DNA from: Isochrysis galbana
Lineage: Eukaryota > Haptophyta > Isochrysidales > Isochrysidaceae
NCBI GenBank assembly: GCA_018136815.1
Contig: CM030934.1
Span: 3,994,710-4,058,709, forward strand
Length of the DNA stretch: 64,000 nucleotides
Direction: 5' to 3'
Below are positions 32,775 through 43,316 of the stretch, in pieces (position 1 is the first letter of the stretch; the number at the start of each line of letters is the position of its first letter). A model generated the notes under the pieces. It made no database searches. It was not told where the DNA came from and worked only from the letters and a program-made list of their open reading frames with translations. The position numbers and the translations under genes are program-made.

Positions 32775-33110
32775 CCGTTTGCTAACGCAAACGGACAACT
32801 AATCTTATGATTGGTCGCCATGGAGGGGGGCCTCGCGCCCCCCCCAGCCTCTCGACTCCCCTCATGGGGGTCGAGAACCATCCACCCCCCTGCGCTACCT
32901 CTTGGCATGTAGGGGGGACTCACCCAGGCAGCCCAGACTCTCCCTGAGAGCTGGGCACAGATTGCACGCCCTGGCCCGCGCTGGCCGCAGCTTGTCGCTC
33001 TGACCAACCCCTCCTCCGGACGTACGGGCCCATCCCGGGGGGTGTCCGCGTTTGAGTGAGGGGCGGCGCGAGGCCCCCGTTGGCACCCCCGCTTATAAAA
33101 GTAGATTGTG
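32775..33110 (-). mobile_element. Dispersed GC-hairpin retroposon copies, two joined pieces
   Basis: After a CCGTTTGC-TAAC-GCAAACGG hairpin at 32776, the text ACTAATCTTATGATTGGTCG followed by the GGGGGGCCTCGCGCCCCCC core is the inverse of 46149-46340. From about 33010 a second piece in the other orientation ends GCTTATAAAAGTAGATTGT, like 26459. Confidence 0.65.
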
Positions 33111-33873
33111 GGCGGCAGGAGTAGGAGCAGTAGGAATAGGCGAGGCGGAAGCGGCACGCTCCATCATCGACGCCTATCCCCTACCTTCAAGCTTGGACTC
33201 AGCGTTATCGCTAAAGATAGTTCTTCAAGCTTGAACTTCAAGATCAACTAATGTTTTCACGTTCATCTCTCTTCGCGCACGGACAGAAAAGAAAAGGCAC
33301 CATAAAATCCCGGCGGCGCGAGCCACACTAGGCGGCCAACACAGCTCAACCAAGAAGGCCAAAAGTTGGCAAGATGGACGGACCAACGGAAACGGAAAGG
33401 GAGCTCTAGCGTACAAGGGGTGCGGAAATTGGTCTAGGCGATGGGGCCGCTTCGCGTCCAAACAGCGCGTCATACGAGACGACGTCCACCCGCACGCAGG
33501 TCACACGCATGCATGCGAAGAGGGTACACACAGCTCAAGAAGGGGGAGGGGGGGGGCGATAACGCTGTTCGCTATTCGACTCGGCCTTTGGCCTCTCGGA
33601 AAGAATGGCATAAGTGGTAGCCTTGTCGCACACTGTCGTACATTGTTGAGCAAACGAAATGAGCTATGATTCGATAACAGCGCGTCCTTGTGACTCAAAA
33701 GGCTCCTTCTCCGCCTCCAGCCAATTGGGGACCCGATATTGAGACCCTACGAAAATGACCGTACCGGTAAAGCGATCGCCTCAAAGGCTTTCGATGCCGC
33801 GTCGCGAGTGTTGGTAACGAAGTACACTAGGAGGCGCTCGTCAGGAGGCGACGACCTCGCTACTTGGGAGTTA
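33111..33873. other. Intergenic, 3' flank of the sorting nexin gene
   Basis: No repeat or coding region was recognised. The minus frame at 33225-33473 is open but has no domain likeness. Confidence 0.4.
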
Positions 33874-35683
33874 TCAAGATGCACCTTGGTAGGAGGAGTC
33901 GGTGCCTGGCACCGTCTCGATACTCTGGACGATTGCGAGCAAGCGGTCCCACTGTGCCTGTATGACCATGGGGCGAGCGGCTGCAATCAACGCTAGGGAG
34001 GCCGGGTGCCATGGCACCGCGCGCCGACGCTCACCTGCTGCGCCGCCTGAAAAGCGAGCTGCTCGCTTATGTGCTCTAGTAGTCCACGCGAGAAGTCTGC
34101 GTTCGTCTGCCGGTGGAAACGGTCCACCTGCGGTCAGGCAAATGGATGCACGTGAAAAGGTGCTTACGGGGCAACGCAAGATGTTTACGCGGTGGGACGC
34201 TGCGGTCAGATGAATGGATGCACATGAAAAGGTGCTTACGGGGCAACGCAAGATGTTTACGTGGTGGGACGGAGCTGAGGTGCGCGTCCAAGCCATTACC
34301 GTGCACCCCGCCCGGCGATAGGGCACCTACTGGGCCACGTGCGCCGCGACGCGGCAGGCCAAGCACGAAGGGGCACGCACCTCGGCGTGTATGGACGACG
34401 AGATGGACTCCCAACGCTCCTTGGCCACCGCTAGCTCCGCCTCCGTCTCCTTAAACCGCGCCTCCACCTTGCTTCCCTTGTTTGGGTCGTGAAAGAGCTC
34501 GTCCAACCTGCGCGCGGGCGGGTTGCACGTCGAAGCCATCAGTCGGGCGTGGCACCCCGCCGGCGCCAAGCCGAAACTCAGTTGCAGGCGTGTGCCCGCG
34601 GCGAGGTCGCAGCAAGCCCACAGACATGCACAATCGACGGCGATGCGCCGGGTGGCGCGCGCACCGTCCGAGCATGCCCCCACGAGTGGGCGCCCCCGCT
34701 CCTAGTGCATCAGCGCCACCGCCATTCTCCCGCAGCTGCTGCTCGCGCCAGCGGCTGCGCTCCTTGGTCGCCGCATCGAAGGCCGCTGCGGCGCGTTGAT
34801 ACGCATCGAGCGCCGCATCGCGGTTGGCGAGGACCTCGTTCAGCGCAGCGGCCATCCCCGTGTTGAAGCCGAGGAGGGCCGAAAGGCCGGAGACGTGCTC
34901 TGCCTGCACGCGCGCGAGGTGCAGCTCGCGTATCGCGTCAAGCGCAGCGGCAAAGTGCGTGAGCGGAAGGGAGAGCTCGGTCTCGGATTGCGACAGCATG
35001 TCAAGCGCAGGCGAGAGCTGCTTGAGGTCAGAGGCGATGTCAGCGTGCGTGCGCACGGCGGCGTGGTGCTTGGCGGCGGCCGTCGCCACGACGGGCGCGT
35101 AGGTCGCACCAAATTTGCGCATCCGCTCGATGGCTTCCTCGTCAGGCACCTTGGGTGAGAAGGTGTTTTGGATGTGCTTGAGCGATGCCTCGGCGGCGGT
35201 GCCATCGAAGAGTGAGGTGAGCCAGCCGCCCGCGCCGGTGGCGTTCTTGACGGTCTGCAGCTCCCACACCTTAGCCTCGAGAAATGTTTGCAGGTCTTCC
35301 GACTCGCGCAACCGCTCGTGCCCCGCGACGCGCCGCAGGAAGAGCTGGAGGCCCGCCTGTCTTCTCTGTATGAAGGAGTGCGAGAATCGGTCGTCCTTGA
35401 GCAGTGAGTCTCCCGTCGGAAGCGGTGGCACAATGGCGCCCGGGTAGGCGTGGCAGAGCCTCTCTCGGAGCCAGACGAAGTCTCGGTACCTCCTGCGCAC
35501 GAAGAAGTCTGTGTGTGCGAATCGTGGGAGCGTGGTGGAGGTGTGGAGCTTGTAGTCGACAAAGGCGTTGACTGCGGAGGTGCCATGCCTCTCTGGGTCA
35601 GAGAGGGAGATTCGGAGGGAAGGAGGGGGAGGGGGAGAGGAGGAAGTGGGGGAGGGTTTGCGGTTTCCGCCCTTCTTTGCCAT
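33874..35683 (-). CDS. Sorting nexin with PX and BAR domains, four exons
   Basis: Exons on the minus strand are 35683-34665, 34507-34381, 34127-34035 and 33957-33874 (phases 2, 0, 0), giving 440 residues. The PX domain at about 24-145 contains FVRRRYRDFVWL (the RRYRDF lipid-binding arginine), PPLP and the second basic block FIQRRQAGLQLFL. A long helical BAR (Vps5-type) region follows: SPALDMLSQSETELSLPLTH, LDELFHDPNKGSKVEARFKE, AKERWESISSSIHAE, and VDRFHRQTNADFSRGLLEHI on exons 1 to 3. The family binds PI3P membranes and bends endosomal tubules, often with retromer. The last exon (AQWDRLLAIVQSIETV) is short and ends in TGA. The exact end of exon 1 (GACG/GTGCGCG) is chosen by phase. Confidence 0.85.
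34129..34273 (+). repeat. 72-bp tandem duplication inside intron 2 of the sorting nexin gene
   Basis: 34129-34200 and 34201-34273 differ at only a handful of positions. In the gene's orientation the unit includes the splice acceptor region CTGACCGCAG, so the intron carries a decoy acceptor 72 nt upstream of the real one. Its use would add four codons and then a stop. Confidence 0.85.
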
Positions 35684-35802
35684 CGAAGAGCGGGGAAGGG
35701 AAAAGGGGGGGAAAGGGCAAAGTGGGGAGGAAGGGGCGGAGGGGGGGGAAGGGGCGAAGAAGATGCTCTCGCCGGCGCCCCCTTCCTCTTCTCTCCTCGC
35801 CC

Positions 35803-36238
<436 letters not shown>

Positions 36239-37140
36239 AGCCCTCTCTACTCTCCATTCTCCACTCCGTCCACTCCCCACTCTCCACCCTCCCTACTCTC
36301 TCTCTCTCCGCCCCCGCCCCTCTTTCTCTCCTCCTTCCCATCCCTCTCTCCCCATCTCTCCCCGTCCCTTCTCTTTCGTCTGTCTCATCTCATATTTTTG
36401 TGATTTTTTGTGGTCCCGCCTTCTTCTCATCCTTGAAGAAGCTTGCCCAACTCAGCAACACACTCTCTTCCTCGCTCGATCCTGGTTTCTATCTTCTTCC
36501 CTCCTCTCTACTTGCACACCTTGATTTCCTGATCTGGTCTCACCCCCCTCTTCTCCCCCCCCCCCCTCTCTCCCCCCGCCACACTCTCTGCTCTCTGCTC
36601 TCCCTTGCTCCCCCCCCTCCCCCTCCCCCTCCCCCCCCTTTCTCTCCTCTCTCCTTGGCCAAGAGATTCCCTACTCCTCCCACCCCCCCCGCCCCTTGTT
36701 CTCTCCCCTCTCAAGAAGACGCAGTGTGGGAGCGAGCGATGAGAGTAGATCGTCCCCAGCTTGAGAGGGGGTCGGGGTTTTTTTGTAGGGTTGCCGTGTT
36801 TTTCTACCCTCGCCAAGTGTACTTTTAGAGTCTCAGGTCTCAGGGCCTACATTATCAGCAGTCTCAAGTCCGGTGGTCTAGGTCTCTAGATTCCAGACCC
36901 TACCTAGATAGGAAATACGTATTGTTACGGATAGCCCTCCGTCCTCTCCTGTCATCTTTACTTTCGAAGTCCAGCAAGGCCCTCTCTTCATGTGAGGAGA
37001 GGCGACGGGCCCCAACGGGGGCCCCCTCTCTGCTTCTTGTTCTCTCTTTCTCTTCCATTTCCTCTTCTCCCCTTCCCCCCTTTACGCGCACGTCCTATCT
37101 ACATTAGTGTTGTACGTTGTACTGGTACCCAGCAGTGGAT
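36239..37140. other. Intergenic, pyrimidine-rich
   Basis: CT- and C-rich low-complexity DNA runs to about 36720 and mixed sequence continues to the R1 repeat. No gene was seen. Confidence 0.4.
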
Positions 37141-37383
37141 GTTGTATTCAGGCCTCTTGGCATGAATATTTCGACATGGGTACGTGCCTTCGTCGTTATA
37201 TACCGTCTTCTATGTTCGTCGTGGTCACGCAAGACGTGCAGATTCGGATTCTCCCTGGACTCAAGTCCTGGTCCGCCAGTTTTCGTTTTCGTCTCAAAAT
37301 TCGAAGATTTGAGTTTTATTTTTACTGTTACGGTAATTGTCCACGCGTTTAAGGTAAGAAATGCAGGTAACAGAACTGGGCCC
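37141..37383 (+). repeat. Dispersed repeat family R1, copy 2
   Basis: This is collinear with 3779-4015 from GTTGTATTCAGGCC to CAGAACTGGGCCC, with scattered substitutions and one 6-bp difference (TTTTCGTTTTCGTC here). Confidence 0.8.
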
Positions 37384-38138
37384 CCTCTCTGCATTTCCCC
37401 CCCCCCTCTGCATTCCCTCTCCCCCCTCTTTGCATTCCCTCCCTCCCCTTCTGCAGTTCCCCCCCTTCTGCAGTCCCCCCCCCCCTCGCAGTTCCCCCTC
37501 CCTTCCGCAGCTTCCTTCCCCCCCTCCGCTGTTCCCCCCCCCTCCGCAGCTTCCCCTCCCCCTCCCCTCCCTCTGTCGGAGCGAAGCTCGTTTCCTCTTT
37601 GGAAACGAGCCGCGAGGGCGCACCGGCGGCTAGCGCGGCGCACGGTTCATCCGGGGAGCCCGGAACGGGCTCATCGGGAGAACGGGGAGGGCAAATGACG
37701 GGCATGTGAAATGGACGGGGAAGTGGAAGTGGCACGGAACGCGAATCGGAGGGACGGAGGATGTAAGAAAGGGCGCGGCGAGCAGATACCACTTACTTGG
37801 GACTCGTAGGGACTCGTAGACTCGAAAGGATGACTTGGAAGACTCGGGGCTTGGGGGTACTCAGGGGGCTGCAGGTCACCAACAGGCGATACAGTGGGTA
37901 AAAACACACAAATCAACACTCTGCACTCTGCACTCAAACATTCACAGTAACAGGCCGGAAACATACCTTAAACGAACCCCCTCTGATGAGCAGAACCAGG
38001 GGCGCGCACCAGAAAAAAAGAGGAGAGAGAGAGAGAGAACGAGGACTCGAGGGTCAAAACTCAATTCGGACTCCGGATTCCGGCTCGAACTACAGAGTAA
38101 AATCCAGTGCCCTCACGAGTCCACCTCGAGTCTCGCGG
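37384..38138. other. Intergenic with CTGCAGTTCCCCC repeats
   Basis: Loose tandem units of CTGCATTCCCTCTCCCCCC type occur at 37380-37570. TGTCGGAGCGAAGCTCGTTT at 37574 is shared with 17150 and has a short hairpin after it (GAAACGAGC). No gene was recognised. Confidence 0.45.
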
Positions 38139-39076
38139 GTAAGGCTAGTAACCACTTTGATTTGGGCCTAACCGGATATTGTGGGTAGTTCACCCAAGCC
38201 TAACTGGTTAGATAGTGGTAGTGACCCCCCCCTATCTGGTTAGATAGTGGTAGTGGAAAAAGCATCTGGGTATTCTGGGTATCCAGATACCCGGCTAGGC
38301 TGCTAGGGTGTCCACGCCCCCACATATTTGCACCATATACTAGCACCATACACCATAAAATTAATACCCACCACGTCTCTAACAGGCCTATTCAAGCCCA
38401 GTCTCCAACTCCAAACCCCAAGCTTTAAGCTTTAAGCTTTTTGCTTTTTGAATTTGCTCCACAATTCAAAATCCACCACATGCTTGTGCTTGTAGCTTGT
38501 AGCTTGATCTGGAGGTGTGAGGTGTTTCATTTTTAGATATGAGAATCATGACGAGGAGAACCTCGAAAGGTCCTCAGAAGCGAGCTATGAAGCTATACAT
38601 ACTTAAAGGGGAAAGCGCACGTCGGCGTCGGCGAGGCCATGCAGAGCCAGAGTGTGCGTCGTATTCCTGTCGGGCGAGGCTTCTTTCTCTGCACTGCTTG
38701 TCGTGCCGCTGTGTGCTGTGTGCGTGCTGCGTGCGCACATGCGTGCATGCGTGTGCAGTGCGTGTGTTGATCATGTATATTACTCTATGTACATCCAATA
38801 CATTTGTGGAGAGGCACAACACACAGTGTAGCTGCTAGGAAGTAGAGCCAAAAACGCGACACAGGCGGCTGTTGATACGCGCGCGGTAGCGCGCGTGCAC
38901 TGCTATTAGAGGGCGGCTCCGCCGCCCTACTCGCATGAGTATCCTGAATAGTGACTTTTCACTACCCAGACCCAGTGGGTAGGAGAGACGCCCCTACCCG
39001 CATGGAGGTGGGTAGTGGAAATGGGTGGTGAGTAGCTGGGTATCTAGATACCCAGCTATCCGGTTACTAGCCTTAC
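38139..39076. mobile_element. 938-bp terminal-inverted-repeat element with 6-bp target duplication
   Basis: The ends are GTAAGGCTAGTAACC and its exact complement (15 bp). Both are flanked by TCGCGG (38133-38138 and 39077-39082). Subterminal parts carry GGTATCCAGATACC and GGTATCTAGATACC palindromes and two TGGTTAGATAGTGGTAGTG units. No transposase reading frame is present, so it is non-autonomous. The superfamily is not clear from the ends. Confidence 0.75.
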
Positions 39077-39087
39077 TCGCGGGGCAG

Positions 39088-39255
39088 CGCCGAAGGACGC
39101 TGAGGGACGCGCTGCGGGACGGCGCTGAAGGACGCTGAAGGACGCTGAATGACGCTGAAGGACGCTGAAAGACGCGCTGCGGGACACCGCTGAAAGACAC
39201 CGCTGAAGGAGGCGGAGGGGCGCTGAGGGACGCTGGGAGACGCTGAGTGAGGGAC
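39088..39255 (+). repeat. Minisatellite with GAAGGACGCT units
   Basis: Ten-base units GAAGGACGCT, with GCGGGACGGC and CCGCTGAAAGACA variants, are repeated about 14 times just outside the right end of the TIR element. Confidence 0.85.
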
Positions 39256-39270
39256 GCCGGGGGCTGGCTT

Positions 39271-39360
39271 GCGTGACCACGACGAACATAGAAGACGACA
39301 TATAACGAAGAAGGAACGCGCTCATGCCGAAATATTCAGGCCGAGAGGCCTGAATACAAC
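39271..39360 (-). repeat. Dispersed repeat family R1, partial inverted copy 3
   Basis: On the minus strand it begins GTTGTATTCAGGCCTCTCGG, then an extra CCTGAATATTTCGGCATG, and continues to TTCGTCGTGGTCACGC as in 37141-37230. Confidence 0.75.
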
Positions 39361-40473
39361 ACCCCCCAACTCAAATCGAGACGTCTCCCGATGTCGAGCC
39401 AGAAGACAGAAGACTACGTCAAGACGTATGCGGAGGCAATGAAGAAACTGAGGAAGAACGTAACCCATGGATCCATTTGTTGAGCACGAAATCGGCAGCG
39501 TAGCGCGGCGGCTTCCGATTTTGTACGTCACATCCTGCCACTTTCTCCCTTTTACAGGAGTTCTGCTCGGACAGTTGCGCTGGGTTAGGGCGCTGACGCG
39601 ACGCTACGTCTTCCTCCGTCTCTATGCGCCCAATGGAGTGCAGGCCCTACCTGTCTGATGCCGTCTCCTTGAGTCTTGAGTCCTGCAGCCTGCTGTCTCC
39701 CATGGGGGGGGGAGGCAGCATGGCTGCTGTGTGTGGTGTGGCAGGGGCCACGGGCCGTGTGGCGCGACTGGGGTCGCGCACACCTGCTCAGCCTCTGAGG
39801 GTGGACGCGGCCGCTTCGCGCCAGCGACTTGGTCCATGGGGGCCGCCCTCGGCGGGGGGCCGGGAGGAGAGGGGAGTCACGCCGGCGCGCTCCATCGCAA
39901 CCAAGTATAAACTTAGTTGACACATCCGCACTCTAATCAAAAACTTGGATCTACTGGTAGGCTGGCGCATGGACGAAAGTGGCGACGCAACCAAGAAGGA
40001 CACAGTGAGCAAGCTACACACCATGGGGTATGGGGTATTGCGGAAGCCGACGTGGACGCTGCGGTACCGCATTTCGGCTTAGCACTGTCATAGCCGCAAT
40101 TTTTCGTTCAAGCCTTCACCGCCGGTGTTCACGAGCGTAACAAGTGCACATTGAAGATGTGTCAAAGATTCGTGCTGGTGGGATTCATGCATCGTTAACA
40201 GCTCTAGCGTCGCAACTTTGCGCTGTATCGACATGTATATGAAATCTCGGCGTGTGTAATCGAATATGCACAAAGGGGCCCAATGCGTTGATCGAGCCGA
40301 GGCTAGCGTGAGTGCGGGGAAGTCGCACCCTGTACTTCACGCACATCATCGGCGACAACGCCTTGCACTCGATGGTTGAGGTTGCCATCTTTTTGGATTG
40401 GTTTTATGTTGGCGCTCACGGGCCCGCACACCTTCCTTTCGAGTAGACGAGATAACTTCCTGAATCCTTGCAC
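39361..40473. other. Intergenic, 3' flank of the reductase gene
   Basis: Nothing convincing was found. Short plus and minus frames at 39580-39920 lack domain likeness. Confidence 0.4.
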
Positions 40474-43118
40474 CTAGCACTCCGGCTGGGTACGCTTCTC
40501 AGTGGGCAAGGTCTTAACTTGGGTTTTGCGCCCGGGAGGCGAGAAGCCGTAAAATTCCTCGCGGAACAACGTACGGCAATGCGGATAGCCGAGGGCAGCA
40601 GAAATGATATTGGATGCATGCACCGCATGGTGGGCCTGCACAGCGATGTTCGGGGCCCCGCAGAAGGTGACGTCGGTGATGATGCCAGGTGCGTCCTTGC
40701 CAGCGTCTATCTGATCGATGAGCTGGCGCTGTGTGAATTTGGTGATCTCCTCGTGAAGATTGGGACGGCAGAAGCAGATCTTGCCTTCGGCGAGCGAGCC
40801 GGCGGCGAGGTCCTTCAGCTTGTGGATCCGCTCCACATTCCTGTCGGTGACATAAATCGTGAAGTCGACGAATCTGCCGAGTGACTGCTCCCAGCTACCA
40901 GGCTCTGCCGCGCGGCCATAGATCGAGTGGTGCACCTCGTCAATCTTGGCCATGAGTGCCGGAAGATGGCACAGCACCAGATCCGCTGAACGCGTCACCC
41001 AGATCAACTTGTAAGTCTGCGCGCCGAGGATGTTGTGGCGGCGCAGCGTGGCACGGTAGGAAGCGTCGCGCAACGTCGGGCTGGCATAGTAAAGTCGGGC
41101 CATGAAGAAGAGCCAGATGACAACACGTAGGAGGAGCTGGAGCCCAGTGGGGGTGGCGTAGTTATGGATGCCGTCTAGCCACCAGAAAACAACCAGTGTC
41201 AAGGCAACGCCCATCACCATCACCTCTACGATGGTGAAGAAACCGCGACGGAAGCGGGCCGGAAAGCAGAGTCGGTAGACGAGGTGAAAGCAGACGACGC
41301 CGAGCACGGCTGCACTCGAGATCTGAGTGACGTATGCTTGCCACCTCCGCACCGCAACCTCGGGGAGGTTGCACCAAGAGAGCGAGATGCCTAGGACGAT
41401 GACGATGGCGAGGATGAGGAGGAAGCCAATGAAGTCCGCGAGTGCGTGCAAGCGCTCCGCAAACGCGTTGAATCTGAGCTTCTTGTAATACGATGAGTCG
41501 ACGCCTTGCGCCTTAAGCCGGTTTTGGCGGAAGCCCAGCTGGACGGCAGTAATGGCCGCCAAGAGGTTGTCGTCGACGCCGTCCTCGGAGCGCCGCCGTG
41601 CGACCTCTGTTGGCGTGGCGCCCTTGTCCATGTCGCTCGAGCGCACTGTGACGGCCTTAACAAGGGCGTCGCGGCCAACTCGAGACATGGTAATGAGCCG
41701 CTCGTCCATGAGGGAGAGCATCGGCACGACGCCGGTGCCCGAACCGATGGCAAGCACCGCATCGCTCTTCTTCAGGTCCGCAACGGCATAGCCATAAGGT
41801 CCACGCACGTGCACGAGAGCCTGGCCGCTGAGCATCTTGTCGAGCCATTGCTTCGACATGAGGGCACACGTCCACGACGCGGGACTATCAACGTTGGCCT
41901 TGATCAGAAACTTAAGGTGCCGTACCTCGGGGGCCGACGCGATGGAGAAGGGGTGCCAGAACCTGTCGATGCCGGGCACGCAGATTTGTGCGTACTGGCC
42001 CGGATGGAACTCGAACCCATGCGGGCGCTCGATGGTCAGAGCGAGGGCAGTGCCATCCTCCGTCGGTACCGCCTCGATCACGCGGCACGACCTCTTTGAC
42101 GTGGCGGCCCACAGTCGGTCGGCCATATAGATGGCCATGGAGGTGCCGAACCACGCTAGATTCTGCGACCGGACCTGGCCATTTCGAGCGACGTCGTCAA
42201 ACGTGTGGATTGTTGCGAAGAGGAACATCACAAAGACGAAGAAGTGCGAGAGGTAGAAGATCTCATACGGCATGCGGCCGCGGAAGTACGACGTGACAAA
42301 GACGATTAGGGTGGCTACAAAGGTGACCAGTCCGGTGGCGAAGATCTCGCTGCGAAATTTGGCGCAGAAGTCCTTCGGGTCGTACCCGCGGTTGAAGTCG
42401 TAGCAGACCCTGCCGAAGAATCCAAAGAAGAGGATGGTGGCCGAGATGAGGAAGAAGCAGAAGGCGTAGCCCACTTGGATGTGGAACGAAGTGACGTGCT
42501 GATAAGGGAAGCTTGGGATGTACTGCGACACCATGGCGAGGACCTTGCGACACATCTGGGCGCATGTATGAGACGAGGGAGGAGGCTCCGTGAGGCACAT
42601 GCCATGGGGACGAGGCACAGCGCCGCATGGCGCGCTGGGGGTGGTGGTGGGGCGGCGGGGGCCGGATGGTGCACTGGCAGCCAGTACTGCGCGGCTCGAG
42701 CGGGGTCGCGCTGGTGCGGCTGCGGGCACGTAGCTTTTCGCAGCAGGGCTGGAGGAACAGCGGCGGCGGCGGCGAGCGCTCGGCGTACCGTGATCGGCAC
42801 GATGCATAGCTGCATGAGAATGGCGTGCATGAGTCCGAACTCGACGGGCGGCACGGTTCGTTTGAGCCCCGCATTGGGTGCGCCCGCAGGCACTGCCACT
42901 TTCTGCGCCTCCAGCTTCTTCTGGAAGAAGTGCTGCCAGACAAGAAAGGTGACGAGGAGGTGGACGCAGCGGAAGAGGTAGACCTGGTAGCGGAGAGCGA
43001 AATTGGAGACGGCGCGGTCGTAGAGGGTGCCCTTGGTCTGCGAGGCTAGCTCGACGGTCGCCCTGTGTGCCTGGCGTCGCTGTAGAACGCTCGTGACGAG
43101 GCTGTCGAATAAACCCAT
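40474..43118 (-). CDS. Ferric reductase / NADPH oxidase-like transmembrane flavoprotein with membrane insertion in the NAD domain, two exons
   Basis: Exons are 43118-42789 and 42555-40474 (phase 0; donor ACG/GTACGC, acceptor CCCAG/ATG), giving 803 residues. The membrane part has helices at about 45-66, 92-110, 130-158, 180-200 and 205-230. The FAD domain carries FHPGQYAQICVPG (about 293) and HPFSIAS (311-317). The first NAD(P) motif is AIGSGTGVVPMLSL (about 379). About 230 residues then intervene, with four membrane helices near 484-503, 518-538, 549-570 and 583-600. After that the NAD fold resumes: YKLIWVTRSADL, FTIYVTDR and ITDVTFCGAP (about 735-745). By eye, heme ligands H135/H214 and H227 are present, but the second ligand of helix 3 is an Ala. 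Electron export from NAD(P)H across a membrane is the family role; the acceptor (Fe(III) or O2) is open. Confidence 0.85.
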
Positions 43119-43157
43119 CACGGAGCCGCGGGGGGAGGGTGGCAGGGAAGGTGCTCT

Positions 43158-43316
43158 CCCTCTCTCTCTCCCTCTCTCTCTCTCTCTCTTCTTCTTCTTC
43201 TCTCTCCCTCTCCCCCCCTCTCTTTCTCTCCTTCTCTCTCTCTTCTCTCTCCCTCTCCCTTCCTCGCTCTCTCTCTTCTCTCTCTCTCCCTCCCTCCCTC
43301 TCTCTCTCTCTCTCTG
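43158..43316 (+). repeat. (CT)n tract directly upstream of the reductase start
   Basis: About 160 bp of CTCTCTCC begin 40 bp upstream of the ATG; in the gene's sense this is GA, as for the metalloprotease and sorting nexin genes. Confidence 0.95.
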
